Of a stretch of DNA of 64,000 bases, positions 1 through 10,821 are shown in pieces. Every line of letters starts with the position of its first letter. The first letter of the stretch is position 1. A model generated the notes under the pieces. It did not search any database. It had not been told where the DNA came from and saw only the letters and a list, made by a program, of their open reading frames with translations. A program made the position numbers and the translations under genes. This stretch comes from Sipunculus nudus (taxonomy: Eukaryota > Annelida > Sipuncula > Golfingiida > Sipunculidae), in assembly GCA_026874595.1 (NCBI GenBank), contig CM049313.1:30936008-31000007 (forward strand). The letters run 5' to 3'.

Positions 1-1280
1 CATGCCGTTAGGCAGCTATTGTAGGCCTATAGTAAAATTAAGCTTAGACTAACCACAACCCAGCCTCGCCTGTTATTCTATGCATAAAAAAACAGAATGA
101 CGTGCAATGAGTTTGTTTAGGGAGAACCCTGTTGATGAGAGTAAGTCGTTAATAATTGATAATTCATGTGTGAAACAGTGCACGCCAGTAAGCCTCTTTT
201 ATATATATGTGGAATATAAGGGTCAGGTTTTTCCCGCCTCAGTGAATCGACATTATCTCAAAAACAGTCCCTCTTTTCTACCAAAATAAATGGACATGAC
301 TGCGTTGCTATAAAGAAGAGGTTTACCCAATAGCGAACCATAACCGAATGACCATCAGACCCATGTGTGCAACACACAAGCGTGTACTGTACACAGGTGT
401 GTACAAATCTGCCACGATTGCTACTGCGCATCGCGGACGCGCCGTTACTGGTGCACTTGCTATGTGGACATGTCTGAAACCCGGGCCTAATTGAACACAT
501 GAAAAAAGACCTTTACGTAATAGAAACGATCTTGAAACTGAGTTATTCATGAAGATTGGGTCTATCCCTTCCCTACGAAATAAAAATTTAGTTGATAATT
601 TTTATTAATAGTGGTAATTTATTACTCTTTATAAGGGTTAAAATGCCTATATTTTGGGCCGTCAGAAAACCCGGGCCCATAGAAAACGACCGTATTATAA
701 TTATTTTATGCGTATTTTACACTTTCTCTGGTTGATTATAATAGAATGGACAGTACTCTAACCATAGACATCAGGAAGGTAACTAAAATTCGGAAAATCA
801 AGCCTATTCCTAACTAAAACATATGGTCTGACAAACGGTCATGCAATTTTCCCGCAATACGTCTCCCGGGCCCAAATAAAAATGCATTCACACTCATTTA
901 CAAATTATATATTTCTCATTTTATGACTGGTTACGTTAGATTAGACAATCATATAACTTTATACAAGATTTAAAACGTAAAATATTCCGAATTTCCAGCG
1001 TTTATTACGGTGTCGGGGTGGTCTCATAAAAAGGCTAATGAACGTACCCTATACCATACCCGGATCAAAATCGTCATGCATTATACGGGGTACAGAGGTC
1101 CAATTTTCAACATGTTCCGATTTAAATAGCCCTAATGGTTACTCTCGTTACTGTTCAAAGTGTTTTATTTTTATTTGAACTGGTTAAACCATAATCTTCA
1201 AATTAATTTAAATTTTGATTTAGGTATTACTTAGGACCACAAATTAAAGAAGCACTATATCATAGAATCGCTACTTTACT
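1..1280. other. AT-rich unique DNA, no gene seen
   Basis: No exon, RNA gene or repeat family was recognised. The first 1.1 kb is slightly richer in CpG than the rest. It contains three near-identical CCCGGGCC(C) sites at 480, 670 and 865, spaced about 190 bp, the only visible regularity. Small open frames of up to 80 codons near 258-550 overlap on one strand and look like chance. Confidence 0.5.
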
Positions 1281-2340
1281 TGTTAAAAAAAAAAAAAACA
1301 AAAAAACTAGGAAATAATTGGAGGTGGCAAATCGATAATTAATTGCCAACTGCTGCTTAATTAATTGCCCTCCACACAACCCTGTATACGATACCACTCC
1401 TGCTTAATCATTTGTCTCCAGATTTCATGTTATCATGCTGAGGGAAACTACTTTTATAGATATATGCATCATTTTTATGCAATTTTTTATATTCTTGAAA
1501 TAAAGAAACTAGTGTTTGACTGATTAGATCTGTGGTGATCCCCTATTTTTGTGGGTGATAATTTATCATATAGTATATGTGATTCATAGGCCAAAGTAAA
1601 ATAATAAATTAATTGTAGTTATTGTTTACATGTATTTTATTTTATTCCTGCAGAGGAGTGATGAATTCTGGTCATTTCCGCCAGGTAGGCCTATTTATTT
1701 TTATTATATATGACTTTTGACAATACATTTTTCTGTTTTCATAATAAAATTTCTTGATTTAATCAAACAAGGCCTACAGGCCTTATTGCGAACCTGTGCA
1801 AAGTTTGGGAGTATGAATGTTTATTTTTAAAATTTAATATTGATCCTCTGATGTTCTGCATATCTACCTTAGTCATTATGATTTCCGCCAAATGGACGTT
1901 TCGGACCTGTACGTTTCGGACTATGACATTTTAAAACTAGGATTTATCAGTCAAGATATTTCCGATATGTTCTTTTTGCCAGGGAGGGATATTTGGATAG
2001 ATGAATGGACAATTGGGCAGCAGGGTTTCGGAGAACATTTTAAAATGTCTTTTTAGCTTTTTTCTTATAAAATCTAAGAAAAATTTCCTCTTTTAGCCTT
2101 GGTATTGAGTCACACCTATTTATGCATCCTGGCAATGGAGGCTCAGCTTTCCCCCAGGTCAAGGGTACCTAATGTGCCACATGTAACTGCACCACTGGTT
2201 CTTACAGACTGAATCTTACCACTGGATCTTACAGGCTGAAACTTGACCTGTTGGCAAATCTGAAATGGTTGGCAGTCTGCCAAAGTTATTTATAGATACA
2301 GAGCGTAACTTGACCTGTTGAAAAATCTGACACAGTTGGC
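1281..2340. other. AT-rich DNA with poly-A run, no gene seen
   Basis: It begins with an A-rich run at about 1285-1307. A short duplicated phrase (GACGTTTCGGAC/TACGTTTCGGAC) lies near 1900-1920. The segment around 2037-2160 resembles the sequence near 2965-3060 (TATAAAATCTAAG followed by a CACATGTG-type stretch), so part of it may be a decayed repeat. No exon was recognised. Confidence 0.4.
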
Positions 2341-2344
2341 AGGT

Positions 2345-2379
2345 TCTAGACGTCTAGACACATCGTCTAGACGTCTAGA
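2345..2379. repeat. Perfect 15-bp inverted repeat built of GTCTAGAC modules
   Basis: The left arm TCTAGACGTCTAGAC (2345-2359) is exactly complementary to the right arm GTCTAGACGTCTAGA (2365-2379), around a 5-base loop ACATC. Each arm contains the 8-bp palindrome GTCTAGAC, so the site is both a hairpin and a small array of palindromes. No flanking element explains it. Confidence 0.85.
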
Positions 2380-2694
2380 CGGAATCTGGACACCAGGCAG
2401 AGCCAGGTCAGTTGCCATGGTGGTGTCTGGACTGCACCTGGGTGCACTGATTGACCTCTTGACTTGACATGTTGAAGCTTGCCATGCTGCCAAATCTGTT
2501 ATCAAACACTGAAAGCCTTATTCAATTGGCAATACTGCTTTCTTAAAGCTGCCTTTACCCAATCTTTTCATATAAAACTGATAAAACAATACCATAGAAC
2601 AATTCTTGTAAAGTTTAAACCAATCAACTTAACAGTTTCTTAAAAAAACAGTGTATAAGCTAGCAGTGTCTAAACTTACATTTTTTTGCTTGTA

Positions 2695-3205
2695 AAAAAA
2701 CATATCAATGTAGGTGGCGCCACCAACAACTCAATTTCAGATATGACTCCTGTGACAAACATTGGCATAAAATTTGCTCCAGTTCCAGCTGTTTCTGAGA
2801 TTTTAAGTTTAATATGCTTTTCTGCACAGATGACTAAGTTAAACCTCCTGTAACTCGGCCAAAAATTACCGAACTGGAGCCATTCAGACAAATTTGCAAC
2901 AGATTGTTCTAGGTATCATTTCTGTGAAATATTGTTGGACAATATGGCTGGACAGTTTCAGAGAAGAAGATTTTTTAAAGGTTTTTCAGCTTTTTCTCTA
3001 TAAAATCTAAGTTTATGCAGATACCCAATAATAAGCTCTAGGGCACCAAGTTTCACATGTGACTAATTCTTACATGTGACTAATTTGGAGCTGCTACCTC
3101 AGACGCTTTCTGACTTCCAGCCATGGACAGCGGACAGCCAGCCTTGGACGGCGGACGGACGACGCCCGGACGGACGCATAAGCTCACAGGTTCGCTAAAA
3201 ATGAT
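2695..3205 (-). mobile_element. Interspersed repeat copy, family B (minus orientation)
   Basis: Its reverse complement aligns over about 500 bp with 31742-32210. Shared blocks include a start GTGAACCTGYGAGCTTA, TCCAGTTCGGTAATTTTT, GAGTTACAGGA and a terminal GGTGGCGCCACC-like segment. The outer part carries GGACGGACG repeats (about 3120-3175), a motif I associate with mollusc interspersed repeats. No coding capacity was seen. The class is unknown. Confidence 0.65.
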
Positions 3206-3940
3206 GTTGCTGGCTTCTTTTATTAATTAATTTTTTTTAAATTACACCTAAGTGCAATTCTGTATAGCTTATCATATAACTTCACTGATCTTTCTTCAGT
3301 CTATCATAAAACCAGTTGACCACCATCTTGTTTTCTGGTCATATCTTACCAAAATGCATGGTGACCACCCTAGATCAGTTTGATTTCCAACAAGAATCAA
3401 ACTTGAGCACAAAGTATAAATGTTTCAGTTGATTATATCAATTCCAGAAATGATAGTGGCACTTAGGGGCCTAGCTTTAACTATTGATCGCATCGCCGGA
3501 CTAGATCGAGCCTATGCAGAAGTTTATTAAAATAAAAATGTAACGAAACAAAGTAAACACTTTCGAAAGAAATTTTATTGGCACAGTCCATGATTCAAAC
3601 CTAGTTTAATGTCCTGTTCCCATTTCAATTTTTAATCAATGCGATCATAATTTGAAGTATAGGCACTACCGTTACATATATAATAAATATACTGTTTATA
3701 ATAGGCCTATATTTAATAATATAATAATTGTTATAATAATAATAAAAATAATACTGTTGATATTAACAGTAAAGTATGGTTTATGAATTCAGGGTCCGTA
3801 TTCTAACTTTCGCTTATTATTTATACCAAGTATAACTGCAAGGTGACTATAGGCCTACAGGGGCGATGTAGGGCCTACATGTTGCACAAAGGGTCGATGG
3901 CTACCAGTCTCGCACAAACGGGGGCGATCAGTTATCGGTG
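3206..3940. other. AT-rich DNA, no gene seen
   Basis: Low-complexity A/T stretches are present, including an ATAATAATA-rich run near 3660-3770. There is no recognisable exon, RNA gene or repeat family. Confidence 0.4.
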
Positions 3941-3948
3941 GCGACCAG

Positions 3949-4383
3949 GGGCGTGTTTTCGTTGTCCGAACATGTTCCTGTTCACAAAAATGATGCAAAC
4001 AAGAACATGTAACAAAAACGCATTGTTCGCATACATGCGCCTTAAAAATGCCAGTCAACTTTTCAACAATGCATGTCATTTAATTTCATTAGGCCCCTAT
4101 TCTCATCAAATATATGAGATGCATATAAATGATGAAAAATTAAACGTTAAACCAGACGATGAAATTAAAATGAACAGTCCAAGTGTGGTTAGGGACTTCT
4201 TTCCTTGCCGCCATTGTTGCCAGCCTTTACCATATTCCTACGCCCCCTGGTGGTGTAATCAACCCCGAGAGTTGGTTATAGTTTTCTTGAACAGCGAACA
4301 GGAACTGGTCCGTGGGCTAAGACGGTCTTTGTTCATGAACAGAGGTATGAACAGAAACATGTTCATGGAACGAAAACACGCCC
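3949..4383. mobile_element. Non-autonomous TIR element (MITE-like)
   Basis: The left end GGGCGTGTTTTCGTTGTCC is mirrored at the right end by GGAACGAAAACACGCCC, and the match continues inward (GAACATGTTCCTGTTCA against TGAACAGAAACATGTTC). The arms are about 35 bp and the element about 435 bp. Weaker complementarity extends a further 20-60 bp outside, so the true termini may lie farther out. No clear target duplication or transposase was seen. A 215-codon open frame running through it (3843-4490) is judged fortuitous. Confidence 0.65.
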
Positions 4384-4766
4384 GAGAGTCCTGGTCCCGT
4401 TGCCATCTATCAGTAGCCACTGGGATAATTGCTCATACCATAGGCGGAGGAAGGTGCAGTTGTGTGGGGGGATACAGTCTGAAACTGTAGAGTGTGAGTG
4501 CAGCGAGCAAAGCAAGTACCATACAGGCTATATAAATGTAAACCTATGATTTAGCATTATAATCATAACTGTGGTTACATGTATTCTTGTTTTAAAGTAC
4601 AACAAAACTATGAACAAAGAATTTATGTCTGTTTCTTGAAACATTTCAAGGCCGTTGACATTAAATGGAATTAATTGTAATAATAATAAAAGAATCAAAT
4701 AACAGCTGTTGTGGGACACATAGTCCCAACAAAACATGGCCAGCCTTGGAAAATCTATTCATTCCT

Positions 4767-4771
<5 letters not shown>

Positions 4772-4802
<31 letters not shown>
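4772..4802. repeat. (TA)n microsatellite, left part
   Basis: This is a run of alternating TA immediately left of the TIR element at 4804. With the run after 5239 it looks like one microsatellite split by an insertion. Confidence 0.9.
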
Positions 4803-4803
<1 letters not shown>

Positions 4804-4805
<2 letters not shown>

Positions 4806-5236
4806 TGGCTGAAACGGGTACAAAATTTTTGACTCGAGTACCCGATAGGCAATACCTGACTCGGACTCGAGTACTCGTTACTATGGTAACGCAGCAAAGT
4901 TAAACTGACATCTGTTTACCGATGAAAAAATACATAAATTTGACTTAATGACGGCTTAACTTTATCGAAACGAAGGAATAGATATAAATACTAAAATTAA
5001 ACAGTGGAAAACTCCATTCGAAAGCATATAACTCATAAATGTAAGTCTCTTCAAAATAAACTGTACAGTATGATTATTACTTCGATAATGAATAAATAGG
5101 CCCAGCTAGACTGCCAGTAAATTTGCAGTAATATTCAGATATGCAGGTACATACACGAGTACTCGAGTCCGAATTTTGGACTCAAGTACTCGGTAAGTAT
5201 TACCCAGACTCGAGTACTCAAGTACTCCTTTCAGCC

Positions 5237-5239
<3 letters not shown>
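4804..5239. mobile_element. hAT-like MITE inserted in a TA microsatellite
   Basis: The left end CATGGCTGAAACGGGTAC pairs with the reverse complement of the right end, TAGGGCTGAAAGGAGTAC. Imperfect complementarity continues for about 80 bp through repeated GACTCGAGTAC modules. The element is about 436 bp, non-coding, and flanked on both sides by ATATAT. An 8-bp target duplication would therefore be invisible within the repeat. The (C/T)AGGGCTGAAA terminus resembles hAT ends; assignment to hAT is inference. Confidence 0.7.

Positions 5240-5285
<46 letters not shown>
5240..5285. repeat. (TA)n microsatellite, right part
   Basis: About 22 TA dinucleotides lie directly after the TIR element. They are probably the other half of the microsatellite at 4772. 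Confidence 0.9.
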
Positions 5286-5287
<2 letters not shown>

Positions 5288-5336
5288 CCTTTGCCTTGTG
5301 TCAAACTTGCATAAGTTGAATACTCTGCTTCTGATG
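5286..5336 (+). mobile_element. Degenerate fragment of the CAGTGAAACC-type TIR element
   Basis: The stretch CCTTGTGTCAAACTTGCATA and the following AGTTGAATACTCTGCTT match the left half of the intact element at 12067-12250 (CCTTGTTGTGTCAAACTCGC, then TTAAGTCGAATACCCCGCTT). No right end was found, so it is a decayed remnant. Confidence 0.4.
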
Positions 5337-5911
5337 TATTAACTTGATGTTCAACCATGCTTCAGCTGGGTTTGTATGATGGTGTTCAGTACTTGATCAG
5401 ACTAACAGCCTTGACAAGTTTCATTATAGGTTGACATGGCCCCCTGTACCCCATAAAACAAGTGATACCTGCAAAACAGGCCTACAACCACATGCCCACA
5501 TACAACATAGGGATATTGAAAATTTTAAGCTACTCTAAATAAGAAGACAACCATTGGCATTCATTCACTTGGTTTGCGCGTGATACAGAAAATAATGTCA
5601 ATTAATGACGAATTGGCCTTGGATTGCATAGCACAAATAAAGATAGTTTCCACGTAATAAAATCTTCAGAAATAACAGTGAGTACGAGCTAGGAGACTAC
5701 ACCCTGACTAAGTTCCACATTGCTTTCTCTTCTCCAGCAGATATCAAGAAAAATTTCCTAACACCGCTTAAGGTGGCTTGTTTAGAAACATTCTTACTAA
5801 TGTTATCTCCGGTCAACAGACATCATTGCAAATAGACTTTACTCTTTTGTTTAGCCAGTAAACAACTGACAGGTAATCCCTATGAGTATCAGGTGTGCTG
5901 TTCCTACAACA

Positions 5912-5990
5912 AGTACATATGTATTCATGGAGCTAAGTATAGTAAAGCCACTAAACTTTACTATCCTTAGCTCCATAAAAAGCATGTACT
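5912..5990. repeat. Long hairpin, pre-miRNA-like
   Basis: GGAGCTAAGTATAGTAAAG in the left arm pairs with CTTTACTATCCTTAGCTCC in the right arm with one mismatch, around an 8-base loop (5948-5955). Pairing resumes beyond a small internal loop (AGTACAT with ATGTACT), giving arms of about 35 nt and a 79-nt hairpin. Size and shape fit a microRNA precursor. A tiny MITE relic is an equally good explanation. Confidence 0.6.
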
Positions 5991-6021
5991 AAAGGACAAA
6001 AATTCATATTGATTCAATTAT

Positions 6022-6220
6022 AACAAGAAGTTCCAATAATGGCGGCTATTAATTTGCATATTAAAAATTCATTAAATGGTAGTTTGAAATGGTCCATCAT
6101 ACTCATCTCCCATGAAAACATAGGAGTAGACACCTTAACCTCTGTAGTAGGACAAGAACTAAGAGAGATATGAGTAAAATAAGAAGTTCCAATCATGGCG
6201 ACAGCTAATTTGCATATAAA
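6022..6220. repeat. Direct duplication containing ATTTGCAT octamers
   Basis: A segment of about 40 bp beginning AAGAAGTTCCAAT occurs at 6025 and again at 6181 (offset 156 bp). Each copy ends in an exact ATTTGCAT (6052-6059 and 6208-6215), the canonical POU/octamer-factor site. The duplication is seen directly; any regulatory role is inference. Confidence 0.6.
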
Positions 6221-6385
6221 AGGGTTTTATGCAAAATGCTCAAAGGTGTAAGGGCTACACCACATTGATATTAATAGCAGGATCACTAAGTCATGAAACT
6301 GCAAAAATATTTTATGCAGCTGCCAATGCAGGGTTTGCCTATCAGGCGGCCAGACTATAAAACCTCTGTCACAATAATATTCAGC

Positions 6386-7028
6386 CACTACCAGGCCTAC
6401 ATCTGTAACATTGCTTGTGAAGTATTCAGCCAGTACCAGGCCTACATCTGTAACATTGCTTGTGAAGTATTCAACCAGTACCAGGCCTACATCTGTAACA
6501 TTGCTTGTGAAGTATTCAACCAGTACCAGGCCTACATCTGTAACATTGCTTGTGAAGTATTCAACCAGTACCAGGCCTACATCTGTAACATTGCTTGTGA
6601 AGTATTCAACCAGTACCAGGCCTACATCTGTAACCTTGCTAGTGAAGAATTCAACCAGTACCAGGCCTACATCTGTAACCTTGCTTGTGAAGTATTCAAC
6701 CAGTACCAGGCCTACATCTGTAACCTTGCTTGTGAAGTATTCAACCAGTACCAGGCCTACATCTGTAACCTTGCTTGTGAAGTATTCAACCAGTACCAGG
6801 CCTACATCTGTAACATTGCTTGTGAAGTATTCAACCAGTACCAGGCCTACATCTGTAACATTGCTTGTGAAGTATTCAACCAGTACCAGACCTACATCTG
6901 TAACATTGCTTGTGAAGTATTCAACCAGTACCAGGCCTACATCTGTAACATTGCTTGTGAAGTATTCAACCAGTACCAGGCCTACATCTGTAACCTTGCT
7001 TGTGAGGTATTCAACCAGTACCAGGCCT
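6386..7028. repeat. 45-bp minisatellite, about 14.3 copies
   Basis: The unit starts CAGTACCAGGCCTACATCTG and repeats every 45 bp with very few differences. Because 45 is divisible by 3, two frames stay open (262 and 221 codons; the longer reads QYQAYICNIACEVFN per unit). Both frames are equally open and no promoter, splice or codon signal favours either, so I do not call a gene. Confidence 0.95.
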
Positions 7029-8094
7029 CTGCTGTGTCAGACCAAGAATCTCTTGCTAATCGGTCTTTTCATTTAAACTGAATAACAAAAACAGAGAGGA
7101 GCTACCTGCCTTTGACACCTTAGGTGTCTACTTAAATTGGTTGCTTGCCTGTTAAGGACAGCCTCAAATGAGAACTTGACATGATGGTCAACCTGATATT
7201 TTAGGAGTGCCATCAGCATGCTCAATAATTTTGGGATAAACTAGCTGATGAGCTGAGTGTGGATGTGTTGTACAAGAGTAAACCACTATAATATTTCCTA
7301 TTTCACTGTGTTGCTGTTTGTTTACTGTTTGGTCACGGACCAGTGTGTATTCCTGCAATAGTTGATTGATGGATGATGAGAGTCCCCTCTGTTTCAGGTT
7401 AATTGAAATACCTGCATAATTTAAACCATTTTCATGAAGGTTAAAAAATATATCCTACCTTTGACTAAATTTAAAGCTTTATTGTTTATATTAAAGATTG
7501 GTTACTATTTGTTTTTAATTACCACTGTCAGTGGTTAATTGGAACCCTAGCTCTGTAGATGTGAGATCCTGTCATGGGATGGTGTTTTGACCAGTCCTGC
7601 CTTTGTTACTCATGCTACTAAGGGAAGCTGAATGAACATTAAACAAGCTTAGTATTACCTAATCTGTCCTTGTATCATCATTCAGCTGTCTTCCTGTCTG
7701 CCAACTGGTCAATCAATTTGACCATTGAGTGACAATCGTACCATGAACTGGAATGTGTAGTCAGAGTCTACAAAACTCCATCAGAATTTTGTAATTTGGC
7801 TGGTTGTATTGTACATACTTTCATGCTTTGGTAACATAATATATAGGTTAAACTGTTTGTACAATAGCAGAACAAATGAGCAGCTTGTACTGTGTTGCAG
7901 TGGAATTACCCTGTGTCTATTGGTATATGATTATTTGAATTAAAAATATATATTATATCAAGTGAAATGTTTTTAGTACCTTTGTGCCTGTTTGATAATT
8001 GAAATTAAGAATTTTCAGAAAATGATAAGGCCAGAGAGAATTAATTATAGGTTTCTGAGGCACTTTTTTTCATTAAATGATGTAGGTGGGTGGC
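7029..8094. other. AT-rich unique DNA, no gene seen
   Basis: No exon, RNA or repeat was recognised. Base composition is that of an intron or intergenic region. Confidence 0.4.
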
Positions 8095-8640
8095 TTTTTA
8101 TAAAAGCTCAACCGACTGTTAGTCATCTGAACTATAGTGATGGTCCTTTGTCCGCCCTCTGTCCGGTCCATCCTGTATTCAATATACAGTTAGATGTTTC
8201 TAAGTTACCAAACCCAGAAATAAGGCCTGTTTTGCATCATTTGTAGGAGTTATTGGACTGAACATAATGTATATTGTCAAAATTACAGGAAAGATATTTA
8301 CCCTTTCACATGGTAACTAAGCTAGAGAGCTTTTTTTCAAGAATGTAGCTTTATTTAATGGTCATTTGACTATATGCCAAGAATAAGAATTTATTAAATG
8401 TAAATTCAATACTTTAAATTTTTTTCAGCTTTGACCGTAGCACATTTTCTTTCCTTGTAAACACTGTTAATTTAATTTTCACTGCATATACACATAAGCA
8501 TTTATTTTTAAAATCTGAAATTTTCACAGCATATACACATAAGGATTTATTTTTGAAATCTGAAATTTCAAAGGAATTGATCAAAAAGGGTAGCTTATAT
8601 TCAAGTTTCAAGACACAGTGTCAAGTAAAGTGACTTGTGT
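8095..8640 (+). mobile_element. Partial copy of the dominant interspersed repeat family (family A)
   Basis: It begins with AGCTCAACCGACTGTTAGTC and continues through ATCTGAACTATAGTGATGGTCC, the family left end. Later it has the internal block TTTTCACTGCATATACACAT and AAATCTGAAATTT. A 48-bp piece of that block is tandemly duplicated at about 8476-8571. The right end is missing. Confidence 0.6.
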
Positions 8641-9049
8641 GTGGTTGGTTATGTAATCTGTTTCACTTCAGGCAGCTGCTTGGTTCACCTTAGCTAGTCT
8701 TCACCTCTATTTCCCCCCCACCCACTCTCAACACTGGAAAGGATGCATAAACCAGATGAATGTTTTATTTTCTATATGTAATTCAGTATTATTCTGGACT
8801 TTTGCTACATATTAGATTTTGATTTTATCACGGGGGTTACAATGATTAAAGTGCACTTTTAATTGTATCCACTTTGCTTTAAAGGTGTGAATGTTCATAA
8901 TATTTTGAATTCCTTACTTCAGAAGAGTAAACAATTTGCGTTCTTTTTCAGCATGTGTGAAATTGTCTATTTATTTCAGTATTACAGTAGTCCAAAAAAA
9001 TAAATTATATGTTTATCAAGCATGTTTCATTTAAACCTGTGTCAAACAT
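8641..9049. other. AT-rich DNA, no gene seen
   Basis: No exon, RNA gene or clear repeat was recognised between the family A fragments. A run of Cs near 8712-8721 is the only low-complexity feature. Confidence 0.35.
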
Positions 9050-9185
9050 TTTTAGCTCAGCTGACTGGAAGTCATTGCAACTGAGGTGTAGGAATGGTGC
9101 TTTGTCTCTCTGTGGTTCTGCCGTCTGGCCGTCTGTTAGCAGGGCTCAAATTGTAACCACTAACCCAAGAGACTTTTAACTGAAT
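9050..9185 (+). mobile_element. Left-end fragment of family A repeat
   Basis: It carries TTTTAGCTCAGCTGACTGGA and a GTCTGGCCGTCTGTTAGCAG segment typical of the family 5' end. It then stops at the outer edge of the large inverted repeat at 9186, which may have broken it. Confidence 0.55.
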
Positions 9186-10821
9186 TAGTGATTTCTCCGC
9201 TGTATGTGAGATATATCTGCACTTTTACATACTTTTTGTACATATTGCTGAATGTGTCAAATAGGAGTTAGGCAGAATCTAGTAAGTGGTACTTTTGAAT
9301 CTTTCATTGAATCTTTGCAAATGACCACAAAAGATGATATTTGAGTTCATCTATAAAATGAAACATAAATTATGCAAATATTTTCATTGAAGAGTTTGTT
9401 AAATTCAAAATTTAAAAAAGATTTACCCTACCAACACCATAGCTGTTTGTAACACATGGTCGTTATAAAGCATGCCATGAAATTTTAATATTGAAACAAA
9501 TGTATGTTACTTTCTATCTCTCAACACATTTCCAAAAAACGTACATCCTATTTCTTACTGGTTTGTATCTTATTTCATGACAGTTATATATGTTCTTAGA
9601 TAGTTGTCACTGGTTCATTGACCTCTGTTAACAGCAAAACCCTAATTTTAATTTTACTTGTAACGACCAATGTATTATCTTTTGCGTAAATACGCTTATA
9701 TCACATATATCCATTTCTATCACTAGTATACAATATATTAGTTATCATAATTCATAAAATAATTGATGATTAATTCTCTAACTTATAACATATGATCAAT
9801 ATTTTATCTCTCCCAGATATAGTACTGATGTCGTCATAGTATAACTGATTAGAAAGTGCAATTTTATAAATGAAGCGATCTTTATATTTTTTATACTTAT
9901 CCTTTAATGGGCTGCCCCCTTGACATATTTTTATTTATCCGGTGTTTTGCCTACTAGACAGGCTTTCTGACTGAGTTCCCTGGAGGCCTATTTGCTTGAT
10001 TAGTTAGCTATGTCTCTGGAGGATATTTGCCTGATAGTCAGATTGATGACTATAGCTCTCAGTCTGTTCAGTCTGTTTGATTAATTAGCTAACACTCTGG
10101 TAGTCCAGGAGCCTGTCTTTCGATCAACGTTTCTGGTCGACAGGTGGTCAGTTATTTTCTGGTAATCCACAAGACGGTGCCTCCTTTGTTCAACAATATA
10201 TAAATGCTAGAGCAATATAGTCATCAATCTGAATATCAGGCAGATATCCTCACAGAGACATAGCTAACTAATCAGGCAAATGGGCCTCCAGGGAACTCAG
10301 TTAGAAAGCCTGTCTAGTAGGCAAAGCAGTGTTTCTGTATTTTTAATGGACTATGCAGTTGCTCGAATACTTATTAGAAAAATGTCCTGTCAGTCAGACA
10401 GTAAGTCAGACAGACAGACATTTACTCAAACAGACTGCAAGATATACTGCAAGAGAGACAATCATTTGATCAGAGAGTCAACATGAGAAATGAAACAGGT
10501 GTACCAGTCAGATAGTGAGCCATCCTGTCAGAGAGTTTTTCAATCAAGATGATAGTTAGGTAGACAGAGAGTCAGACAAGACCGGCGAAGGAACAGATTT
10601 ACAGACAGTCATAAGTAAAAAAAAAAAGACTGACAGAGGTCCATAAATAAAATAGACTAGACTGCCAAAGTCCGCCAAGAGGCAGGCCAATAAGGATAAA
10701 GATAAAAAAAATATAAAGATTGCTTCAGTAATAAAATTGCAATTTTTAATCATTTATCAAAATTAACATACCATGACAACATTAGTAATATATCCGGGAG
10801 AGAAATAATATTAATCATATG

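Noticed and set aside
3843-4490. 215-codon frame
   Set aside because: It runs through both ends of a TIR element and into flanking DNA, with no domain and no codon pattern.
5740-5840. Exon-like stretch after CTTTCTCTTCTCCAGCAG
   Set aside because: The acceptor looks good, but no convincing donor or domain follows and the frame soon ends.
6293-7081. 262-codon frame across the 45-bp array
   Set aside because: A second frame (221 codons) is equally open. Both follow from a period divisible by three.
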